Part shown: positions 44,578-55,166 of the stretch, piece by piece | Layout of the letters: every line of letters begins with the position of its first letter | Position numbering within the stretch: the first letter of the stretch is position 1 | NCBI GenBank assembly: GCA_032622095.1 | Contig: CP136062.1 | Location: forward strand, 52,033,349-52,097,348 | Reading direction: 5' to 3' | Length of the DNA stretch: 64,000 bases | Origin: Siphonodentalium dalli | Taxonomy: Eukaryota > Mollusca > Scaphopoda > Gadilida > Siphonodentaliidae | Translations under genes and position numbers: made by a program | Notes under the pieces: generated by a model | Database searches by the model: none | Seen by the model: the letters and a program-made list of their open reading frames with translations, nothing else | Told to the model about the DNA's origin: nothing

Positions 44578-45297
44578 CTATGATGTCGAGTAATTCACCC
44601 CTGTGAAAAATCTCCTTTTCTTGTGATTGTTCGTACTATCATCTGTGGTAATGCCCGTTCCAGGAACTAATTCGCCACATCGCGCCCTTGATTTTGACGT
44701 TCTCCCCTTTACTGACGTTCGGTTCCAAGTTTTCTCTGCGCCCTGACTTATAATCCATCCGGGTAGCGTCCTCCCCTTATAAGCGGTTAATCTGTCGATA
44801 TGGACAACCTTACCACTTTTACTGTTGCTCTTGATAACCTCATACAATGAATCCGAGATTTTGCGTTTAATGATATATGGCCCCTTCCATTTGATAGCTA
44901 ATTTCGAACTGACCCCTTTCCGGCGACCTGGGTCGAACAACCAAACTGCTTGATCCGGAACTAATGTTCGTTTCTTAGCTTTTGCATCGTACAGTCTGCG
45001 ATTGTGTTCAAATGCGTTTTTTAAGTTTGTGAGAACATTCTTATGTGTATGCTCCATCCTGCGTCTGAGGTCAAGGACATATTCACTTATCTCTTGTTCG
45101 GCAAGACTATTCGGAACTGGTATATATGCTTGCATGTGCATGACTGTTTCTCTGCCAAGCATCATCATGTTTGGAGTGAATCCGGTGGTTGCATGTGTCG
45201 AGACACGATACGCCGCCATAACTTGAGGTACATGTAGGATGATAACTTTAGTTTCGGCTATTAGATCAAAAGCAAATTTCATAGGTGAGTTTATCAT
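44578..45297 (-). pseudogene. Gypsy/Ty3 integrase C-terminal fragment (copy B)
   Basis: A 239-residue frame. It equals the copy-A fragment up to the C4/C5 homopolymer, after which it continues for about 45 residues (including 'GELVPGTGITTDD') instead of stopping early. The longer reading is probably the original end of the polyprotein. The GPY/F module (KWKGPY) and the core end (THATTGF) are present; catalytic residues and everything upstream are missing. Confidence 0.85.
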
Positions 45298-45403
45298 ACC
45301 AAAATACAGGTCAAGTTCGAATATGGGTTTCCTCCGCCCATTTTTGCGAGAGTTATGGCCCTTTTTAGCTCAACTTACTTTGTAAGTTTGAGCTATTGCC
45401 ATG

Positions 45404-46437
45404 GTTTGGCGTCCGTGTGTTCGTGTATCCGTCAACAATTTCCTATGGCGCGGGCTACAGGTCGTACCTTTGGTCTGATCTTTATGAGATTTGTCATGAA
45501 TGTTGACATTGATATGTAGATGGGAACGAGTGATTTTGGGGTCGTTCGGCCAAAAAACATGGCCGCCAGCAGCCATCTTGGATTTTACTCTTTGCATGAC
45601 TAAATCCTTTGGCGCGGGCTACAGGTTGGAGCTTTGGTCAGAACTTCATAAAATTTGTCATGGATGTTAACAATGACATGTAGATGGGAACGAGTCATTT
45701 TGGTGTCGTTCGGCCGAAAAACATGGCCGCTGGTGGCCATCTTGGATTTCAAAATTCAATCCATTGGCGCGGGCTACAGGTCGTACTGTTTGTCTGATCA
45801 TCATGAAATTTGTCAAGGATGTTAATATTGACATGTATATGGGAACGAGTGATTTTGGGGTCGTTCGGTTAAAAAAATGGCTGCCAGCAGCCATCTTGGA
45901 TTTTACTCTTTTACTCTTTTTACCACAAAATGACTCGTTCCCATCTACATGTCAATATTAACATCTATGACATATTCATGATGATCAGACGAACAGTACG
46001 ACCTGTAGCCCGCACCAATGGATTGAAATTTGAAATCTAAGATGGCCACCAGCGGCCATGTTTTTTGGCCGAACGAACCCAAAATGACTCGTTCCCATCT
46101 ACATGTCATTGTTAACATCCATGACAAATTTTATGAAGTTCCGACCAAAGCTACAACCTGTAGCCCGCGCCAAAGGATTTAGTCATGCAAAGAGTAAAAT
46201 CCAAGATGGCTGCTGGCAGCCATGTTTTTGGGCCAAACGACCCCAAAATCACTTGTTCCCATCTGCATGTCAATATTAACATCCTTGACAAATTTCATGA
46301 TGATCAGACGAACAGTACGACCTGTAGCCCGTGCCAATGGATTGAAATTTGAAATCTAAGATGGCCACCAGCGGCCATGTTTTTTTGGCCGAACGACCCC
46401 AAAATGACTCATTCCCATCTACATGTCATTGTAGACC
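45404..46437. repeat. Large palindrome, three ~160-bp units per arm
   Basis: Left arm units with GCGCGGGCTACAGGT occur at about 45449, 45613 and 45768. The right arm has the reverse complement (ACCTGTAGCCCG) at about 46000, 46160 and 46320. Spacing and order are mirrored around a centre near 45920-45930 (TTTACTCTTTTACTC). Arms are roughly 500 bp and diverged by point changes. In copy A only the left arm and ~70 bases of the right arm exist. Confidence 0.85.
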
Positions 46438-46859
46438 ACACCCAAATTAGCTGTACTTCATGAAACAACGTCTGTTTGACAATAGGGCTATTTAGTTTGA
46501 TGATAATAGTATAGATTTCGGTGATTTAGGGGTTGGATTATTTAATTTTTTGATATTTCATTGGACGGACGTTTCGGGTACCAATAAATAAATTTCATTG
46601 GCAACTTCGAATGATTTTCTATGCTCACTTGTTTAAAGTACGACGGAAAGCTAAACTTTAACCAAAAATATGATTACTTGGGCACATAATGCTAGAATTC
46701 CAGATCAATTTGATAAAAAAATTTGCTTTTGCGAGGATGATTTTTGACCTCCTATTTTCACTATCAGCCTTGATACTTACCTTTAAATATTTTTTTTTCT
46801 TCTGTTTTTGTTTCTGTTTTTGGCCAAATATACCTGTGGTTTCTGGTGTTCAATAATTG
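46438..46859. other. AT-rich non-coding DNA
   Basis: No gene or structured repeat is recognised. Confidence 0.5.
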
Positions 46860-47050
46860 CTCTTCTTAAGCGTGATTGAATTTACAGAGTTTTTAATTGC
46901 ACTTAAGCGCAATTGCTGACCACATAATCTCAAATGAATCGCGCTTAAGCACAATTTGATTACGAGTAAGTTCGACATTATCTCAATCAATTGCACTTAA
47001 ACACAATTAATTGTGCTCAAAAGAAATTAATTGCGACTATGCTAAGTTCA
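46860..47050. repeat. Cluster of CTTAAG-centred palindromes
   Basis: TTGCACTTAAGCGCAATTG near 46905 and imperfect relatives (CTTAAGCGTGATTG, GCGCTTAAGCACAATTT, TTGCACTTAAACACAATT, AATTGTGCTCAAAAG) occur about five times in 190 bp. The same word (CACTTAAGCGCAAA) appears twice in each 3.7-kb block (near 2006 and 2041, 12797 and 12838). Confidence 0.6.
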
Positions 47051-47340
47051 ATTACGTTTAAGTAAAATCTATTATATATTTTTGGAACTTCTGTCTGTCT
47101 GTGTGTATGTATGTTTGTATGCATGTACGTATGCATGTATGTATGTATATATGTATGTATGTATGTTATAGACTCGAAAACTGCACGACCGATCCGACTA
47201 AAATTTGGCACGCATGCCTACTTTGATCCAGGGAACAACATGGGCGGGTCCAATTTCAAATGTGGCCGTGTCATTGATCTTGACATCGCTCATATACGCT
47301 CATATAGGCATGTTTATGGACGGATCGAACAATAGTTTTT
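47051..47340. repeat. TGTC/TGTA microsatellite and repeat-family end
   Basis: (CTGT)n and (TGTA)n at 47091-47166, followed by ATAGACTCGAAAACTGCACG and 'AAATTTGGCACGCATGC'. This has the layout of the 3' tail of a common invertebrate repeat read in reverse. Confidence 0.5.
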
Positions 47341-48478
47341 TTCTTTCTCCTAATACGTTCCAACGTTGTTCGCTCAGTATTGTTCAACGTTGTCACTTTT
47401 GAATTAGTAGATCAATCTCGCATTGTCAATAGTTTTCTCAATAGTTTTTTCTTTCTCCTATTGTACTTTTCAACGTTGCCCAGACGAAGTAGTCCAGGAG
47501 ATCGGGAGGTAGTGTTGCTCATATTGACGGACAAGCTGCGACCATGTTATTTTTAATGTTTTAGGTATGGTAATGAAGTAAAATTATGATAGCAAGAACA
47601 AATTTGTAGCCTTCATTGGTTTTTGCGATTTTTTGGGCATTTTTCTACGTTTTTAGCCCAAATTTTTCAAATTTTTTTTCTCAATTTGTAACCATTTAAT
47701 TTTAGTATGATTTTGGTGATTAAGTTGAATAGTAATTGTGTTAATAATGTTAAATAACTAATCATGCTAAAAGAATTGAAGAATTAAATTTTTTTTACGC
47801 AAAATCGTCCAAATTGCAACCATTTTTTCATCTTAGTATGATTTTAATGGTTAAATTCGCCATTAATTATTTTAATAGTGTTAAATAATTTACAACTTGT
47901 CTTCTACAATGTTTTAAAATGGATTTAAGAAGGTTTCTACTTGTTTTCTAAGTTGAGGGGGGTCTAATTCAAATCCAATTAAACATTGTATTGTTCAAAA
48001 TTAGATCAATTTCTTAAGGCGTATGGTAGATATACGTAACTAGTTTTCAAAACTGACATATATATGCCTTTCTATCCTGTGCGTTGTGCACGCGAGTCGG
48101 ATTTTACAAATTAAATTATGATGAAAAACCCTGAATTTTGGGTGTGATCACATTTGTGGTCATAATATTCCCATTAGCGAGTGGATGGACATGGGGCATG
48201 CGACACTGTGCAGCACTGTGCAGTATATATGTATATGACAAGCATGACATGCGACATTAGTATCTTTCTACTAAACTGTGCTTCCAGAGTTATCAGGAAT
48301 AGAGTATCGGTGTTATTTCTTACCCAAATACATTTTAAAACGGGGTATGTGGGTTAAAGGACCACTGGGAGATAATATGATGTCCAATGACTCCTATATT
48401 TCTATCGTATCACAGTAAAGCTGTTTTTGTAAACTTGGCGCGGTTTACACGATCAAAGTTCGATTTTCTTTACAATAT
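47341..48478. other. Non-coding stretch, nothing recognised
   Basis: AT-rich. The word 'AGTCCAGGAGAT' near 47490 also occurs near 5527 and inverted near 50563. No gene seen. Confidence 0.45.
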
Positions 48479-48831
48479 GTTACAAGCACCTAATTATATA
48501 GAGTTACGCTTCTTGAATTTGTGTAGGGAAACTCGAGTCAGCATAACAAAAAAATCTGGCTGCTGATTGGTTGATTATCATTGAGGGAAATATGGAAGGG
48601 GTCTGGATATTATACTGCTGATTTATTTGCAGTAAATGGGGCAGTTGTGGAAATGCAAGATTATCGTTTGAAAACAATACCGAAAAGGGCGCTTTTGTTG
48701 TCACATACTGGTGCAACGGATGACGTTCTAAGGAAAAATTGACCACTTGAAGTTTAAATAGGCTTAACCCATGGCCGGCGGGACTTTTAGTTAACACTGT
48801 CATCTATGGAAAATAATTAGGTGTTTGTAAC
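48479..48831. mobile_element. Candidate MITE, 353 bp
   Basis: GTTACAAGCACCTAATTAT at 48479-48497 is inverted as ATAATTAGGTGTTTGTAAC at 48813-48831 (one mismatch). The interior is non-coding. No clean target duplication was seen, so the superfamily is unknown. Confidence 0.55.
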
Positions 48832-49797
48832 CTATAGATACGAAGCTTCGGTACATTAATTATTATTCATATATTACTGTATTTAAATCAGATGTATGCA
48901 TACAATCGGCGTCGAAACAAAAAACGGATGTACCGATTATTCGTGACATTCAAGTTAAATGTTCAATAATTGAAAAGTATACTGTGACTGCTTCATTCAA
49001 CATGAAGTTAATCAAGGTGTATCTATATTAATAACAGTATACAGTACTATCGAAATCAGAAGAAACATGTGGCCCTGGGTACTTATCCCCCAGCGCTGTG
49101 GCAAAAAAAATTACAATGTATTCTTAAACCCAAACCTGTGGCGGGTTTTCATCCAATGTACCGAATCTTCGTACCATGCACCGACCGAAGCTTCGTGACG
49201 TGTCAGAACTCCAGGAATATACCACCACAGGACATCATATGGCACCGATAACAAACATTGAATGGTGACCAGAAACCCGGATATTAATAATTTCAGATCA
49301 TAATTAGCATCGATATTAACCCATCGAGGAATATGTTATAATGACACACTATATTACACCCACCCCTATATAACTGCTCCCTCTCTGACACAGGGCTAAA
49401 TGTAAGAAGATTATCGATGTCTACTTAATGAGACTATACAGTTCCGTCAAAATCTGGTGAAAAATGTGACCTCGCATCGTTAACCCCAAATCTGTGGCGA
49501 TTTTTCATCCAATTTACCGAAGCTTCGTGACACGTATCGTCAAATGGCATCAAACGTTGAATGGTCACCATAAACTTCGATATCAGTCATTTCAGATCGT
49601 AACTATCATAGAAATATATATTAATCCATGGTGTAATTGGTGATGTCAGTGGTGAAAATAGTAACAATTAACCATAGTACATCAGACATGTTAGTATTCA
49701 ATGTATAGAAGGCAGAATAGCCAATTTTGTACATCATCCACAACTTGTAATCGATTGCAGGACATGCTGGGGCGATATTTACTATTTTCCATATTTT
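48832..49797 (+). repeat. Two diverged direct repeats spaced ~390 bp
   Basis: Around 49043-49290 and 49437-49600 the same ordered words occur: 'CTGTGGCG', 'TTTTCATCCAAT', 'TACCGAAGCTTCGT' type words, 'ATGGCA', 'TTGAATGGT' and 'ATTTCAGATC'. Otherwise non-coding. Confidence 0.55.
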
Positions 49798-50110
49798 GTT
49801 AAAATATGACTAGAATCCCAATTGTGATTTTTTTGTGTGAAATTTTATACCGCATTCTGTAAATTCGTATTTTTGAGGGAACGGAATGGGTTAGGACCCA
49901 AAAAAGTACATATTGAATTGCCCCAATAATCAGTTAATATACAAAATACAAAATAAAGTCACATATTTCAACCAGTTCCAAACAGCATGAATCGATCTAG
50001 AAGATATTTGTAAAAAAAAGTAATATTTTCAACTTCCGGCGGCCATTTTGGTAGCCATCTTGGATGGTGAGTTTCAATTTTGCCCCAAAAAAGTGACATT
50101 ATGTCTTACC
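49798..50110 (+). repeat. Diverged third copy of part of the 3.7-kb block
   Basis: Collinear with 2097-2420 and 12893-13220. Shared words include 'TTGTTAAAATATGACTAGA', 'TTTTGAGGGA', 'CAACCAGTTCCA' or 'GAACCAGTTCCATACAGCA', 'GAAGATAT' and 'GCCATTTTG'. Identity is visibly lower than between the two blocks, so this copy is older. Confidence 0.65.
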
Positions 50111-50189
50111 TTCACGAAAATATATACATTTGTATACATTTTACAAGATTTTTACCGCTATAATTTGCATAAAACTGACTTAGAGTCTG

Positions 50190-50310
50190 GTCTGAAAAAC
50201 AGCGGCCATGATGGACGCCATTTTGTCTGGAGTCTCTATGGCCACTTTTTTTTCTTGTTAATATTACTTAAAAATTGAAGGACATAATAAGGAACAAAAG
50301 GAGTGGGGAG
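50190..50310 (-). repeat. Inverted relative of 5585-5705
   Basis: Reverse complement of the 'GACTCCAGACAAAATGGCGTCC' type segment near 5665; see that entry. The 3' DNA to 50650 shows nothing recognisable. Confidence 0.6.
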
Positions 50311-50650
50311 AAGTTAAGTCCCAGGCGGTGCAAGGGTACCCATATTAGCTCCCGGAATACTAGTAGTACTATGACGTCGCCGGAAAATTCTTCTATTTTC
50401 GGTCGTCGGGTAGGTCAATACAAACATGTTTTTCGCCAATTAAGCTACAAATTCACCACTGCTATCATGGATTTTCGTAATCTACATATATTTTACTACA
50501 AAATTCGACTGGATAGCACTTGTCCGTCAAAATGAGCAACATTTGTTATTTCTTGGGGTCGATCTCCTGGACTAAAGGCGATCACACAAATAATCCCCAA
50601 ATAGCCCGGATGAAGTCGGGCACATCAGCAATAGTTATTTAATAAATATA

Positions 50651-50788
50651 GGTTATCACCACCGTGTGTGTTTCTGAGATCCGTATTCAAGTCGAGCTGC
50701 CTTCTCCGTAGGACGAGTCGATAGACAGCCCAGAGAAGGCAGCGAGACTTGAATACGGATCTCGGAAACACACAGGGTGATGATAACC
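50651..50788. repeat. Hairpin element, ~56-bp arms
   Basis: GGTTATCACCACC at 50651 and GGTGATGATAACC ending at 50788 are the outer ends of arms that pair over about 56 bp, including AGATCCGTATTCAAGTC and CTGCCTTCTC, with about six mismatches. The loop is about 26 bp. Non-coding; MITE-like. Confidence 0.75.
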
Positions 50789-51698
50789 AATTTATCTTAC
50801 AATTCGTCCCATAAAAATGCAATAAAACTCAATTTAAAACAGGAACTATTTTATTACGCGCAACACACAACGTACACAGTTCTCAGCACGCGACGTTGTG
50901 ATAAGTCAAATTATGAGAAATTCACGTCACTATTCAAATTCACTTTGGCTGGAATCCGATTCAATGAAGAGGCGACGATATTTTCGTTTCATATGTTCGA
51001 CATAATTGTCACTTTTAACAGGATAATTGTATTATTTTATGGTGCAATCTTCTTGGATAGTGATAGTGTTGGCGAGAGGCATTGCCGGAGATGACTGTCC
51101 ATTCAGAGTTTTGGTGAATTTTGAACTTTCCGACACTTCGACAATCGAGTTCTGACTCGCACTAAAATAACCCATTTAGAGGAAATGCAATAAATCACGG
51201 ACTTTTCGTAAGTATTCTGTTTTATATCCTTAACATAAGATAAAATTAATTTGATTTTCCCTTCTGTATTTTATCGAATAAAAAATGCGTTCAGTAGCTT
51301 TTGATCAAGACCGTACTGAATTACGGGGAATTCCCTACTTCGCTAAAATAGAAATTGTCAAAATAGTCCGTATTCGTGCGCGCTGTAAACAATGTGTAAA
51401 CTTCGTTACTTTTTCGATTTCCAAACATTTTGGGTGGTTATTTTGAGGTTTTTGGGCCCTGTCTCCACATTTTGTCAACTTTATTGAACTAATTATTGAT
51501 TATTTTACATTCGTAGCACACGAGTATATTATTTTACGACTTTTAGTTGGTTATTTAGACGTTTTGTTTTGAAAACAAGCCAGTTGTCGAAACGCACGTG
51601 CACCAGCTGTTGCCATCGAAGATATCCTTGTTGCCATCCAGGATACAAGATCGGAAACCGCCTAGGCGTTTTCGCGTGTATTTGATGAAATATAGCTA
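50789..51698. other. Non-coding stretch, nothing recognised
   Basis: A 105-codon plus-strand frame at 50777-51094 has no recognisable motif and overlaps the hairpin. Nothing else is visible. Confidence 0.45.
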
Positions 51699-51707
51699 TA
51701 TTGTAAG

Positions 51708-53065
51708 TAGTCCAAGTCTTCTCGTACTAAAGCCGGCTAAGATATTGGGATGGGGGTGCCGGTCTTTAGTCCGAGTTCGTCCCGTATAGTCTCGTATGAC
51801 ACGACTTACGCCCACGATCTGTGGCGGGAATCTGTGTTGTATTTTACTCGATTTACCTAATAAATCAATACATGATGCTATATACATCGGAAAGAGAGAC
51901 ATCTTATGGTCATAATGGTGTATAATAATCTAACTTTCATGTTACATTACGCATAGAATATTCCGGTTGATTGTCACCAACATCGCTGTTTTTATATTTT
52001 GTTTACTTAACTGAAAGCCGAAGTCAGGTTCCGAAGAATTCCGGCATTGTCCGCTGGGTATTCTAGTTTCCGTTTCTATATATAGCGCGGGGTTTTCCAA
52101 ACAAAATGGCGAAAACCGATCGCCCCAAAGTCCAGTTTCCTATGTGCTTTGAGAACAATTCCCGCACTAAAAACTTAATGACATAATGGAGGATCAGAAC
52201 GGTAGTTTTGTTGACAATTTTCGCAAGCAACTTGTCAAAATTGGAGCAAATTAGAACTCTTATGTCGGACTTGCCATGCGTGTGATGTGCATTTTGATTT
52301 GTGTGTTGATAAAATAATCGGAGAACCGAATCACACAGTTTCGAAATATATAGTTCTTCCGTTTCAGTGGAACTTTTCAAACTTAAGGTTCAAAATGTAT
52401 GCAAATTTTGTTTGATTTTTTGTGTGCATAACAAGAGCAATATATTGCCCTGTTCGCTTAGTATATATCTTAATTTCGCGGAAGTCCACCAACTGTGGGT
52501 GAAATGTAGCACCATATAAGGCATATTATTTATTCTAATGCTCGTTGTGTTTACACTGTTTTAAACTTTGAGAGGGTTATAATTCCCGTAATTTATTTAA
52601 TGTATTACATTTATATCTCCAATGTTTAATTAATCTATTTATTTTTTATTTATTGACACACATAATTACGATTACAATGGAGAATTCATCGTAATTTGCG
52701 TTGTTAGTCCAAAATCTACGGAATATTTTCAACGGAAAATGCCGAACACAGTTCGCGAGGTCAACTGAGTTCGCATACTTTAAAAAAAATTGTAAACAAT
52801 GCGATAAATGTCTCTTTTCGCATTAAATTACCGCTTTCAATTCACAACTGATGTGGGTTTCAGATCAAATAGCATGTCTTCTGTTGAAAATATCCGTTTA
52901 TTGTCGCAATTGTGATATTTTATTTCATATAATTGTGGTTTTATTTGAGCGGGTCACTAACGCTTAAGTCGTGTCATAGGAATGCATGGGCCTGGAACTC
53001 GGACTAAAGACCGGCACCTCCATCCCAATATCTTAGCCGGCTTTAGTACGAGAAGACTTGGACTA
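51708..53065. mobile_element. Mutator-like nonautonomous element, 1358 bp
   Basis: Terminal inverted repeats of 104 bp (51708-51811 and 52962-53065) start TAGTCCAAGTCTTCTCGTAC. The outer ~72 bp differ at one position, a middle part is diverged, and the inner TATGACACGACTTA matches again. The element is flanked on both sides by the 9-bp direct repeat TATTGTAAG (51699-51707 and 53066-53074). Long TIRs with a 9-bp duplication are the hallmark of Mutator-like elements. The interior has only a 105-codon minus-strand frame (52063-52380) with no transposase motif, so it would need a transposase in trans. Confidence 0.85.
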
Positions 53066-53074
53066 TATTGTAAG

Positions 53075-53474
53075 ATAAATGTGGATACGGATTTGTCGGA
53101 TCGATTGGTCCCAGTTAGTATCTAACGTAAACTGCACTCCATCACACATACAACGGCGTGGTCACGCATCCTTATAGTTAAATGGCAAGCAATTAATTTA
53201 CTTCTGGAAATAGATATCTCTTTGACAAAGTGAACAAAACGAAAAACAGTTATGAAAATATTGTATAGGTGTGAAGTTAGGTACACTTGGGGCTGGGACT
53301 AATATATTAGTCCCAGCTTGGGGCAAAGAATGCCTTTTTCGGCATCGATATATTGAACTGTCCTGTATCTTAATTGTCTTGAAATATATGAGTATGGGTG
53401 CACTTTCGAGATCAACAGCCCATTAACAGCAATTCATTAACCGATAGGCATCAATATAGTGTGGCACACTCAAC
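53075..53474. other. Non-coding stretch
   Basis: Contains a short palindrome GGGACTAATATATTAGTCCC near 53296. No gene seen. Confidence 0.5.
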
Positions 53475-53719
53475 CCTTGAAATAGAGTGTCTGTCATTTG
53501 CAGAATGAGGTCCCCAGAGGTTAATTTAGTGATGCTACCCCGCATAGCGGGCTAGCATCACCATATTCACCCTCTGGGGACCTCATTCTGCTTACACCTC
53601 AGCAGAATGAGGTTCCCAGAGGGTGAATTTGGTGATGCTAGCCCGCTATGCGGGGTAGCATCACTAAAATCACCCTCTGGGAACCTCATTCTGCAAATGA
53701 CAGACACTCTATTTCAAGG
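53475..53719. repeat. Nested palindrome (cruciform within cruciform)
   Basis: Two arms of about 117 bp are near-perfect reverse complements around TTACACCTCA. Each arm is itself an inverted repeat: GCAGAATGAGGT...GGTGATGCTA...CGC-AT-GCG...TAGCATCACC...ACCTCATTCTGC. The outer ends are CCTTGAAATAGAGTG and its complement. The same GGTAGCATCAC...CACCCTCTG...ACCTCA words begin both 3.7-kb blocks. Confidence 0.85.
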
Positions 53720-53809
53720 CTTTGCATGGGCACACTTGTTAGACTGGTCCCCGGATAATTAACCTCATCGGGGATCGGCTGCTCTTCATCGGTCGTCGTT
53801 ATTATTATG

Positions 53810-54209
53810 TTAACCCTTTACCCAACAAACCGGCCAAAACCGGCCAAATAAAGCTTCAACAGCCTAAAATATCTTCGGTCTGTCTCAATAGAACCATACA
53901 AATATGGATATCATTGGAACCGGCTCCTTGACCACATTGTGATGGTTACAGTTATGCCCTGTGCCAATGCATTCTCTTATATATGCGAGTCGACCATTGG
54001 TCGCCTCGCATATATAAGAGAATGCATTGGCCTAAAAAAAATCTTTTTTTAACACTTTTTACCATTTTTCCTTACATTCTTTAACAATTTTATAATTTTT
54101 AATGTGTTAAGCCAATGCATTCTCTTATATATGCGAGGCGACCTATGGTCGACTCGCATATATAAGAGAATGCATTGGCACAGGGCCCTTCTGTTGGGTA
54201 AAGGGTTAA
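53810..54209. mobile_element. piggyBac-like MITE at TTAA, 392 bp
   Basis: TTAA at 53810-53813 and 54206-54209 flanks an element with exact 14-bp TIRs CCCTTTACCCAACA (53814-53827) and TGTTGGGTAAAGGG (54192-54205). CCC-starting TIRs at TTAA are typical of the piggyBac superfamily. Inside are two 68-70-bp palindromes (near 53962 and 54110) with GCCAATGCATTCTCTTATAT arms, placed in inverted arrangement. No coding capacity. Confidence 0.85.
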
Positions 54210-54349
54210 GTGTGGACGTGTTTGAATGAGACTTTGAATGAGATTGAAACCATACCTATACCTGTATGAATAAATGGGACAATTTTAACACCTCAACGAC
54301 CTGTAATGTAATTGAAAATATACTTCAAATTCCTTTCAGATGCACAAGC

Positions 54350-54690
54350 GATACTAAATTCCGGTGGTTCCAGTTTCGTATTAATACCAGAATGGAACAA
54401 AGGCGTTGTTAAAAAAAAAATGAAAATTACAACGATTTCATGATCTGTGTACCTTCTGTGGTAAAGAAAGAGAGGATATTCAACATATATCTTGGCAATG
54501 CGACATTGTAAAGTAAAAACTTTTTGGAATTAAATTAAAGACTGGTTTAACGAAAAAACAGAAACTCCATTTAATTTTACTGAATTTAATATTATATTTG
54601 CATATGGAGAGGAAATAAAATAAAAATTACTCCGTTTAATTATACTCAAAATTAAAAAAATCATATATCGTGCGAAAATGAGAAGAAACA
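54350..54690 (+). pseudogene. Decayed L1/Tx1-type LINE 3' fragment
   Basis: Plus-strand frames read 'DLCTFCGKEREDIQHISWQC' (C-x2-C...H-x4-C zinc motif of LINE C-termini). After a shift comes 'DWFNEKTETPFNFTEFNII' and then 'AKMRRN', the usual order of L1-like C-termini. Stops and frameshifts break it. Confidence 0.6.
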
Positions 54691-55088
54691 CTAATCGTAT
54701 AGCAAATCTGAAATCTGAACTGAAATACTGCTATTCGGTCGAGAGGGTTTACCACTTCAGTAAATGCCAATATCAACAGTTTTTTGATCGATGGCAAGGT
54801 TCTGTCGGACTTGTCGATTAATGAAACACAACTTTCAATATAATTCTTCTTCAATCCAGACCCTTATATAGATATTTTCTTATCCATAGATTTTGACATT
54901 TAATATAATAGTTATGCATATTAAATCAATTGCTATATTTCGGCTGATGGTCTACACATGCATTCACGCTTATTCCCATACGGACTTAGCGATCCCTGAT
55001 ATCCCCACCCAATATACATATACACGCACTTGAATTAGCTTTTCTTATGAAACCTTTTATATTTCGACAAATGTATATTACATATTAG
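54691..55088. other. Non-coding stretch
   Basis: Nothing recognised beyond the tail of the LINE fragment. Confidence 0.45.
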
Positions 55089-55166
55089 CGAGTTTGCGAT
55101 TTCAAACCGGTACGGGTACGCGTACGGGTAGCTACCCGTACCGGTACACGTTTTGTAATCGCGAAC
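55089..55166. repeat. Palindrome with GGTACGGGTA core
   Basis: An imperfect inverted repeat centred near 55132: ACCGGTACGGGTA and TACCCGTACCGGT, with outer GCGAGTTTGCGATT against AATCGCGAAC. Non-coding. Confidence 0.7.

Larger units (their letters stand above)
35024..45994 (+). repeat. 10.97-kb tandem duplication, copy B
   Basis: Second copy of 24048-35020, offset 10,974-10,976 bp. The left junction joins GATCAGACGAAC (palindrome right arm) to GCCAATACGACAACG (satellite tail). The right end continues into the full right arm of the palindrome, which copy A lacks. All internal features recur. Confidence 0.9.
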
